A DNA stretch of 18,936 bases from Alphaproteobacteria bacterium UBA6149 (GTDB lineage: Bacteria > Pseudomonadota > Alphaproteobacteria > Rickettsiales > UBA998), in assembly GCA_002423155.1 (NCBI GenBank), contig DIUV01000009.1, forward strand, positions 528 through 19,463, written 5' to 3'. The position numbers and the translations under genes are program-made. Positions 13,848-18,936 of the stretch are shown here, one piece after another. The stretch's first letter is position 1; each line of letters begins with the position of its first letter. The notes beneath the pieces are model-generated. The model was not told where the DNA came from, did no database searches, and saw only the letters and a program-made list of their open reading frames with translations.

Positions 13848-14610
13848 CGATAGTCATCCCATCATAAGCTGGTGCAACATTATCTGGTAATTGCGATAAT
13901 AAATCAGCATATTCCAGCTCATGCCCCATGTGAATTAACACAGCGCGCTTAGGTCTAAAGCGCTCTATCCACTTCAAGCTTTGCTCTAAATGCGCATGGG
14001 TGGGCGCATGCGTGATGCGCAAGCAATCGACTATCCATAAATCTAAATTTTCTAAATATTTTTCTGATTCCGCAGGAAAATTGGTAACATCGGTTGAATA
14101 AGCAAAATTGCCAATGCGAAACCCTTGGGAAAAAGTTTTTCCATGTTGCTGTAAGAACGGCTGCACTTTTATTTTTTCATTTATCATAAACGCATCTGCA
14201 GCAAATTCATGCGGAGTTAACAATGGCTTATAATATCCGTGTGCGAGATTGTGGGGGGTGAAAATATAGGCAAAACGCTCACGAATTTCTGATAATGTAT
14301 GCGCATCCGCATATATATCTATCGCACCATTTTTATGAAAATTTAGGCTACGAATATCATCAATTCCGTGGCAATGATCGGCGTGAGCGTGGGTGTAAAA
14401 AATCGCATCGACAGAAAAAATATCATGCGCCAAACATTGCTGACGTAAATCAGGTGAGCTATCGACCAGTAAACGAAACCCATCAATTTCCAACAAAATA
14501 GACGTGCGCGTGCGTTTATTTTTCGGATTATCTGAAGCACAAACCGCACAATCGCAACCCAGTAACGGAACACCCCCTGAAGGCCCACATCCTAAGATAG
14601 TTATTTTCAT
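13834..14610 (-). CDS. Metallo-beta-lactamase-fold hydrolase (PhnP-like)
   Basis: 258 aa from the ATG at 14610; an upstream in-frame TTG gives a poorer N-terminus. It begins MKITILGCGPSGGVPLLGCDCAVC, with the GCGxxxGxP turn and the CDCxxC motif (Cys19, 21, 24) typical of the PhnP/YcbX-type branch. The metal site THAHADH (His74, His76, Asp78, His79) is intact. STDV (about residue 178) and the late HMGH supply further ligands. PhnP itself is a cyclic phosphodiesterase in phosphonate use, but this gene sits downstream of tatD, as is common in alphaproteobacteria that lack phn genes, so the substrate is unknown. It is separated from tatD by a repeat cluster. Confidence 0.92.
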   Translation of the reverse strand: MKITILGCGPSGGVPLLGCDCAVCASDNPKNKRTRTSILLEIDGFRLLVDSSPDLRQQCLAHDIFSVDAIFYTHAHADHCHGIDDIRSLNFHKNGAIDIYADAHTLSEIRERFAYIFTPHNLAHGYYKPLLTPHEFAADAFMINEKIKVQPFLQQHGKTFSQGFRIGNFAYSTDVTNFPAESEKYLENLDLWIVDCLRITHAPTHAHLEQSLKWIERFRPKRAVLIHMGHELEYADLLSQLPDNVAPAYDGMTIAILQ

Positions 14611-14638
14611 TATACTACCCAACAATTTTTTTATTCAT

Positions 14639-14723
14639 ACTCTCCGTCGTCATCCCCGCCCAACCTTTGTTTGATGAAGAGGTGCGGGGATCTCGGGCTA
14701 CACATTCGATCTTTTTTGTATCC
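14639..14723 (-). repeat. Dispersed palindromic repeat, copy B
   Basis: Read on the minus strand this starts GGATACAAAAAAGATCGAAT, then TGTAGCCCGAGATCCCCGC, and ends GCGGGGATGACGACGGAGAGT, matching copy A (1-67) almost throughout. The loop is longer here (CACCTCTTCATCAAACAAAGGTTGG instead of GCAAG, given by its ends). Confidence 0.75.
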
Positions 14724-14756
14724 TGAGATCCCCGCGCAAGGCGGGGATGACAACGG
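14724..14756 (+). repeat. Dispersed palindromic repeat, copy C (short)
   Basis: GAGATCCCCGC-gcaag-GCGGGGATGACAACGGA on the plus strand abuts copy B in the opposite orientation. Both copies A and C are followed by a TTGATATATATT-like tail, so the flank belongs to the element. The rest of the gap from 14757 to the tatD stop at 14815 holds nothing I can name. Confidence 0.7.
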
Positions 14757-14814
14757 ATTGTATTGATATATATTAAACATTTTGTTGTACTAAAAAGTAT
14801 CTGGTAGGGTTAAT

Positions 14815-15615
14815 TTATATATTTCTCATATTCATGGGGCGCACTGCCTTGCTGAACAAATTGAAAAAATTATCCGTAGTAATCCGCGCACATTCTTCTT
14901 CAGACACGCCTTTTAAAGCTGCTAATGCGGATAAGGTATGGCGGGTAAAAGCTGGCTCGTTGCGTTTTCCGCGGTGCGGTGCGGGGGCGAGATAGGGTGC
15001 ATCAGTTTCTACCAATAATTTTTCTAATGGTAATGTCGCCACAGTATCGCGCAAAGTTTCAGCTTTCGGAAAAGTCAAAATCCCTGAAATAGAGATATAA
15101 AAACCAATAGCAATAGAACGCTCAGCCAAGTCTTTACTGGCGGTAAAACAATGAATTAGACCAGTAAATTTTGCCTTAGCATATTCTTCTTCCATAATGC
15201 GCATCGTATCTTCTTCCGCATCACGCGTGTGCACAATCAGCGGCAAGCCAGTTGCTTGCGCGGCGTGGATATGTTTACGGAAAACTTCTTGCTGGGGAAT
15301 GCGGGGGCTATGTTCGTAAAAATAATCCAACCCAGTTTCACCAATGCCAATTACTTTTGGTAGGCTGGCTTTTTCGATTAATTCTTGCGTGGTTACGTCC
15401 ACTTCTTTTTCCGCTTCATGCGGATGCACACCCACGGAACAATAAATATTATCATATTCTTTAGTCAGTTGAAAAATAGCCGGAAATTCCGCCATGCGTG
15501 TGCAGATACTTTGCAAAACCGCCACTCCATTTGCTTTTGCGTTGGCGACTACTTGCGGCAAGTCTTCGGCGAAATCAGGGTAATTTAGGTGACAATGGGA
15601 ATCTACTATGAACAT
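14815..15615 (-). CDS. tatD: TatD-family metal-dependent hydrolase (DNase)
   Basis: 266 aa. All TatD metal ligands are visible: DSHCHL (His7, His9), GIGETGLDYFYEHS (Glu93), IVHTRDA (His129), LIHCFTAS (His155) and VETDAPYLAP (Asp205), followed by RGKRNEP. The family are TIM-barrel nucleases acting on DNA 3' ends or on D-aminoacyl substrates. The protein is cytoplasmic with normal family length. It is downstream of metG on the same strand, separated by repeats. The order holB-metG-tatD-hydrolase is usual in alphaproteobacteria. Confidence 0.95.
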   Translation of the reverse strand: MFIVDSHCHLNYPDFAEDLPQVVANAKANGVAVLQSICTRMAEFPAIFQLTKEYDNIYCSVGVHPHEAEKEVDVTTQELIEKASLPKVIGIGETGLDYFYEHSPRIPQQEVFRKHIHAAQATGLPLIVHTRDAEEDTMRIMEEEYAKAKFTGLIHCFTASKDLAERSIAIGFYISISGILTFPKAETLRDTVATLPLEKLLVETDAPYLAPAPHRGKRNEPAFTRHTLSALAALKGVSEEECARITTDNFFNLFSKAVRPMNMRNI

Positions 15616-15636
15616 AATGAACCTACCAAAATACTG

Positions 15637-15791
15637 CCCCCTCTCCCTCTGGGAGAGGGATGGGGTGAGGGAAGCTCAATAGAAGTGATATTATTAGTTA
15701 TAAAAGAGCTAGCAAACACTTCTCGTAAGACAACTTGCATTAATCTTGTAGAGACTCCCTCACCCCGCCCCTCTCCCAAAGGGAGAGGGAG
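15637..15791. repeat. Paired inverted CCCTCTCCC/GGGAGAGGG repeats (MITE-like)
   Basis: Two 35-bp units face each other: 15637-15671 (CCCTCTCCCTCTGGGAGAGGG, given as CCCTCTCCC-TCT-GGGAGAGGG, then GGGGTGAGGG) and its inverted near-copy 15757-15791. Each unit folds on itself with a 9-bp stem, and the pair encloses 85 bp. The layout is that of a small non-autonomous element with terminal inverted repeats. One arm may also serve as the 3' end of metG transcripts. Confidence 0.6.
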
Positions 15792-15837
15792 TTCGTCCGA
15801 CTTTTTGGAGAACAAAATACTCGCAAATGGAAAAAGA

Positions 15838-15871
15838 GATTCCTGCCTGCGCAGGAATGACGACGGAGAGT
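15838..15871 (+). repeat. Dispersed palindromic repeat, copy D (diverged)
   Basis: TTCCTGC-ctgc-GCAGGAA followed by TGACGACGGAGAGT. The tail equals that of copy A while the stem has changed in a paired way (CCCCGC/GCGGGG to CCTGC/GCAGG), which points to selection for the hairpin or to a related subfamily. Confidence 0.65.
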
Positions 15872-15889
15872 TGTTGTTATTTATAATCA

Positions 15890-17410
15890 TTATATATCCT
15901 CCACCGCAAAGCGTGGAAACACCCCTTCGGGCTTATCTATCGCCACACCAAAATCTAGCGGCATTTGTAAATAAGCAATCTGACGTTTATTCGCTGCCAC
16001 CCCTAATTGATCCAACATTTTACTGGCAGAATCCGGCGTAAATGCCTGTAATAGAATGGCTATTTGGCGCACCTCTTCTGCTAGTTCATAGAGCACTTGG
16101 CGCATTTTGCTAAGGCTTTCTTCGCTACCTTCTTTTTTCAAACTCCAGGGAGCTTCGGCATCAATTTTCTCATTAGCTTTTCTGGCTTTGTTCACAATTT
16201 CTTCCAACACTAAATGGAATTTTTGTTCGTCGAAATATTTGCGGATTTGCGCTAATTCCGCATCTGACATTCCTTTTAGTTTGCTGGTTGGCTCAGGAAT
16301 TATGGCATCACAATTTTTGTGAATCATGCTCAAACTACGTTGCGCCAGATTACCAATCGTATTCGCTAATTCGCTATTGATGCGCTGCACCATAGCAATA
16401 CGCGAGAAATTTCCGTCATTACCAAATGGCACTTCGCGCAGCAAAAAATAACGGGTTTGGTCTAAGCCATAAACGCTAATCAAACTACTGGGATGAATTA
16501 CATTACCTACTGATTTAGATATTTTTTCTCCCTCATTCGTCCACCAACCATGGGCAAAAATCCTCTGTGGCAAAGGCAAACCTGCCCCCATCAAAAATGC
16601 CGGCCAATAAACTGCGTGAAAACGCACAATGTCTTTGCCCACCATGTGCAAACTCGCGGGCCAGAAATTGCGGAACTCCGGGCTTTCTTCATCTGGGTAA
16701 CCAATTGAGGTTAAATAATTAACTAGCGCATCTAACCATACATACATAATATGTTTTTCGTCACCAGGAACGCGAATACCCCATTTAAAACTAGTACGCG
16801 AGATAGATAAATCAATCAACCCACCTTCGACAAAGCGCATAACTTCATTACGCCGCGCATCGGGGCCAATAAATTCCGGGTGCGCATTATAATAATCCAG
16901 CAAAGGTTGCTGATATTTGGATAATCTAAAGAAATAGCTCGGCTCTTCCACCCATTCCACAGGCGCACCGGTTGGGGCTTTGCCCTCCACCAATTCGGCC
17001 TCGGTATAAAAACATTCATCCCGCACCGCATACCAGCCCGAATAGCTGCCGAGATAAATATCTCCATTATCCAACAATTTTTTCCACATTGCTTGCGCGG
17101 CGCGGATATGTCTTTCCTCGGTAGTGCGAATAAAATCATCATTGCTTAAACCCAACATTTCCACCATATCGCGGAAAGTTTGCGACACCGCATCAGTGAA
17201 TTCTTGCGGCGTTACCCCAGCATTCTCCGCAGATTTCTCCACCTTTTGCCCGTGCTCATCCGTCCCCGTAAGAAATTTCACCTGATAGCCGTCCAGGCGC
17301 TTAAAGCGCGCCAAAACATCGCACGCTACCGAAGTATAGGCATGACCAATATGTGGTTTATCGTTTACATAATATATGGGAGTGGTGATGTAATAAGTTG
17401 CTTGTTGCAT
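15890..17410 (-). CDS. metG: Methionyl-tRNA synthetase
   Basis: 506 aa. The class I signature HIGH (20-23) follows TTPIYYVNDKP, and EKISKS (KISKS 296-300) marks the ATP site. TGTDEHGQKV (48-57) and the GWYAVRDECFYTEAEL connective region (125-140) fit the short type without the four-Cys zinc knuckle. The anticodon-binding helical domain runs from about 350 to 490 (EAPWSLKK near 430). There is no C-terminal EMAP/Trbp111 extension, so the enzyme probably does not dimerise through that domain. It charges tRNA-Met in the cytoplasm. A Shine-Dalgarno-like GGA lies 9 nt before the ATG. It normally follows holB directly; here two extra genes lie between. Confidence 0.97.
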   Translation of the reverse strand: MQQATYYITTPIYYVNDKPHIGHAYTSVACDVLARFKRLDGYQVKFLTGTDEHGQKVEKSAENAGVTPQEFTDAVSQTFRDMVEMLGLSNDDFIRTTEERHIRAAQAMWKKLLDNGDIYLGSYSGWYAVRDECFYTEAELVEGKAPTGAPVEWVEEPSYFFRLSKYQQPLLDYYNAHPEFIGPDARRNEVMRFVEGGLIDLSISRTSFKWGIRVPGDEKHIMYVWLDALVNYLTSIGYPDEESPEFRNFWPASLHMVGKDIVRFHAVYWPAFLMGAGLPLPQRIFAHGWWTNEGEKISKSVGNVIHPSSLISVYGLDQTRYFLLREVPFGNDGNFSRIAMVQRINSELANTIGNLAQRSLSMIHKNCDAIIPEPTSKLKGMSDAELAQIRKYFDEQKFHLVLEEIVNKARKANEKIDAEAPWSLKKEGSEESLSKMRQVLYELAEEVRQIAILLQAFTPDSASKMLDQLGVAANKRQIAYLQMPLDFGVAIDKPEGVFPRFAVEDI

Positions 17411-17463
17411 TGAGTTTTTCCGTGTTCTTTTTTATAGTAAAAAGTTTTAGCACAAGAAAACGT

Positions 17464-17512
17464 TAGTAAAAACACTTCTTTTTATATTTTAAAAAAGCAT
17501 ATATTTTTACTA
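17464..17512. terminator. AT-rich hairpin after the 45-aa ORF
   Basis: TAGTAAAAA (17464-17472) and TTTTTACTA (17504-17512) are exact inverted repeats. The stem overlaps the stop codon of the 45-aa ORF and ends in T-rich sequence on the minus strand. It may be a weak terminator ahead of metG. Confidence 0.4.
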
Positions 17513-17647
17513 TTCTTCTATTTTTGCAACTTTTTTTGCCAACTCATTTAAACGATATTCTGTATGTTTTTGATCTGCTCTATAAGCATAAACTAATACA
17601 CCCACGAACAATGGAACAAATACATAAGAAATTATTTGCCAATCCAT
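17510..17647 (-). CDS. Small single-TM protein, 45 aa, unknown function
   Basis: 45 codons from ATG 17647 to TAG 17510-17512. The N-terminus MDWQIISYVFVPLFVGVLVYAY is one TM helix. The rest, RADQKHTEYRLNELAKKVAKIEE by its features, is a charged amphipathic helix with heptad-like Leu/Val spacing. GAGG lies 7-8 nt before the ATG, inside the 13-nt gap after the ribbon-helix-helix gene, so the two are one operon. The layout (short TM plus coiled coil) is common in phage and mobile-element small proteins and in some toxins, but there is no identity to claim. Confidence 0.68.
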   Translation of the reverse strand: MDWQIISYVFVPLFVGVLVYAYRADQKHTEYRLNELAKKVAKIEE

Positions 17648-17660
17648 TTAAAAACCTCAC

Positions 17661-18260
17661 TTAAAATGGAATATCATCATTTAAGTCATAGCCGCATATT
17701 AATGATGAAGCAGGCTGATTTAATAATTCCATTGGATATATTTTACCAGACCTAATTTCTTCATTTATCCTCTGAATCCAAGCTTCTTTTGTTAATGATT
17801 GAATATCTTTGAGACCTTTCCATTCATTACGAAGCGCTGGAAAAGAATACTCTTCTAAAATATTCCAATCCCATTTTTTACTATTATCTTTTCTGGAATA
17901 GGCTGGCTTTAAAAAATTACTATCTAACAACCATTTATATATTTCTTGCTCATCATATGTAAGCAATTCTGGATAGTTTATTGCTAGCCTCAAAAAACGC
18001 TCACTTTCATCTATATCCCACAGCAAACTAGTAACATCAGTAACTGTAACATCTTCATTATCACCATAATGCCCTGATGCTTCATGTAAATTAACCTTCT
18101 TTAGTGACTCCTCTACAGCCCACTCTATAAAACTAGAAAGTGTCCGCCTTTGTTTTCTTGCTGCAATTTCAGCAAGATACTTTAGTTTTGGCTCTAATCT
18201 TACTGTTACTGTTTCAGTACGAGACAACTTATTTCCGCTTGATTTATTTTGTTCTTTCAT
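17661..18260 (-). CDS. Ribbon-helix-helix-type DNA-binding protein with unknown C-terminal domain
   Basis: 199 aa from ATG 18260. An upstream in-frame start would add a Cys-rich stretch that lies across the promoter, so I reject it. Residues about 13-53 (SRTETVTVRLEPKLKYLAEIAARKQRRTLSSFIEWAVEESL by its features) have a short beta strand TVTVRL, then two helices with a SSFIEWAV second helix: a CopG/RHH fold. The following 145 residues are Trp- and acid-rich (SLLWDIDESERFLRL, EWKGLKDIQSLTKEAWIQRI) and match no domain I know. A clear promoter with an operator-like dyad over the likely start site suggests self-regulation. The gene is AT-rich and interrupts the holB-metG string, which suggests acquisition. 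A plasmid- or phage-type regulator, or an antitoxin, are possible. Confidence 0.78.
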   Translation of the reverse strand: MKEQNKSSGNKLSRTETVTVRLEPKLKYLAEIAARKQRRTLSSFIEWAVEESLKKVNLHEASGHYGDNEDVTVTDVTSLLWDIDESERFLRLAINYPELLTYDEQEIYKWLLDSNFLKPAYSRKDNSKKWDWNILEEYSFPALRNEWKGLKDIQSLTKEAWIQRINEEIRSGKIYPMELLNQPASSLICGYDLNDDIPF

Positions 18261-18279
18261 CACACACACCAACCATAAA

Positions 18280-18320
18280 GTAATTTCATTACATATACAC
18301 GCACATGTGGTACAAGTCAA
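18280..18320 (-). promoter_or_regulatory. Promoter of the RHH gene with operator-like dyads
   Basis: On the minus strand TTGACT (18320-18315), a 17-nt spacer and TATATG (18297-18292) form a good sigma-70 promoter. The spacer contains the palindrome CACATGTG. GTAAT-TTC-ATTAC on the plus strand (18280-18292) is an inverted repeat at about the start site. The arrangement fits repression by the gene's own RHH product. The rest of the gap, 18321-18438, shows nothing I can name. Confidence 0.6.
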
Positions 18321-18438
18321 CACAAAAAATCACATTTAATACACAGCATCATAAATACATCACAAAATCCAAATGAAAAACTTTATTCACATCGATGGCG
18401 TCCTGCAATTTAATTGAAACATAAAACAACAATTCAAA

Positions 18439-18936
18439 CTAAAACGCCACCTTATACCCAGCCATACCTAAGCTAACCTCTAACAACACTTGCGAACTAT
18501 CCAGATATAATCGCGGTGTATCGCTCAATATTTTATTAGTCCGTTCCCAAAAATCCAGCCAATAATCCACTGATTGTCGGCGAGCGAGGGCTTGTAATTG
18601 GCTGTTGTTGCTGTGCTCTCCCGCAGCGATTTTTATGATTCTGGCTAGACAACCGGTGATTATTTGCGTCATCAAAGCAAAATCTAGCTTGCTGTTCCAG
18701 TTATTACATAAAGTTTGCAGTTTTTCCATCTGCGCAGGGCTGATATTTATCAGTAAATCCATCCATTCCTGATAAAATTTTATGCCATTTTTTTCATGAA
18801 TTTCCACTGCTATTCCCGGTGCACCGCCAGATAATAATTGCAAATCTTCTAGCTCACTATCTTTAACATAAATATTTTGTGCATTTAAAACGCTAGAAAA
18901 TTCCTGCTCGTTCAAAGCGCCAAAACTAACTGTGCG
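18439..18936 (-). CDS. holB: DNA polymerase III delta' subunit, C-terminal part (cut by window edge)
   Basis: The frame is open to the end of the window. The visible 165 residues begin RTVSFGALNEQEFSSVL, which fits the end of the AAA+ module of delta' (the sensor-2/lid region after the SRC motif), then LSGGAPGIAVEI, a typical delta' helix with the GxPG turn, and the helical C-terminal clamp-loader collar domain. In the clamp loader, delta' is the stator and has no ATPase of its own. The call rests on the GGAPG motif, the length of the tail and the position upstream of metG, as in other alphaproteobacteria. The N-terminal half is outside the window, so the ATP-site residues cannot be checked. 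Confidence 0.8.
   Translation of the reverse strand, partial: RTVSFGALNEQEFSSVLNAQNIYVKDSELEDLQLLSGGAPGIAVEIHEKNGIKFYQEWMDLLINISPAQMEKLQTLCNNWNSKLDFALMTQIITGCLARIIKIAAGEHSNNSQLQALARRQSVDYWLDFWERTNKILSDTPRLYLDSSQVLLEVSLGMAGYKVAF

Noticed and set aside
15606..16041. Open frames of 94 aa (minus) and 150 aa (plus) between tatD and metG
   Set aside because: The peptides are translations of the repeats (SFLRRQES, LPLGEGRGEG, PSPHPSPRGRG), a well-known artefact in proteobacterial annotation, and the plus-strand frame runs into metG.
1..18936. tRNA, rRNA, riboswitch or transposase genes
   Set aside because: I looked for cloverleaf-like stems, conserved rRNA stretches and DDE-type ORFs on both strands by eye and saw none; a covariance-model scan was not possible.

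Overview
The window reads as a low-GC Gram-negative chromosome, most likely an alphaproteobacterium. I infer this from three things. The minus-strand order holB - metG - tatD - PhnP-like metallo-hydrolase is a familiar alphaproteobacterial housekeeping string. The methionyl-tRNA synthetase is short (506 aa). There are several outer-membrane and lipoprotein genes. No genus can be named from the sequence alone.

Layout. Positions 166-10651 hold an accessory block that lies entirely on the minus strand and is dominated by envelope-stress and signalling genes. It contains a membrane hybrid histidine kinase, a two-TM protein next to a DUF883 (YqjD/ElaB-like) protein, a soluble KdpD-like kinase, a collagen-like lipoprotein, a YfdX protein, an OmpA-family protein, a small anchored amphipathic protein, a single-domain response regulator coupled to an LpxR-type lipid A deacylase, an unannotated 49-aa ORF, a DUF1328 protein with a glycine-zipper lipoprotein, a KdpE-like regulator, and a 481-aa coiled-coil protein of unknown function. 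Positions 10886-12310 hold plsC-rph on the plus strand. Positions 12400-13797 hold an AT-rich 465-aa protein with kinase-like traits. From 13834 to the end lies the minus-strand core string. It is interrupted between holB and metG by a ribbon-helix-helix gene and an unannotated 45-aa membrane protein.

How it may work together. A KdpD-like kinase with no sensor domain (2556-3317) and a KdpE-like regulator (8394-9089) bracket the stress genes, and no kdpFABC is present. I find a 17-bp direct-repeat motif of the form TTTAYA-N5-TTTAYA, very close to the KdpE box of E. coli as I remember it. It lies 78-96 nt upstream of four start codons in the block (DUF883, the small anchored protein plus OmpA, the glycine-zipper lipoprotein plus DUF1328, and the 481-aa protein). 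The simplest reading is that a Kdp-type pair has been rewired to control an envelope-stress regulon. This is the most interesting signal in the window.

Intergenic regions carry dispersed palindromic repeats (CATCCCCGC/GCGGGGATG type and CCCTCTCCC/GGGAGAGGG type) and several strong hairpins. Two of those hairpins have plus-strand T-runs but no plus-strand gene to terminate.
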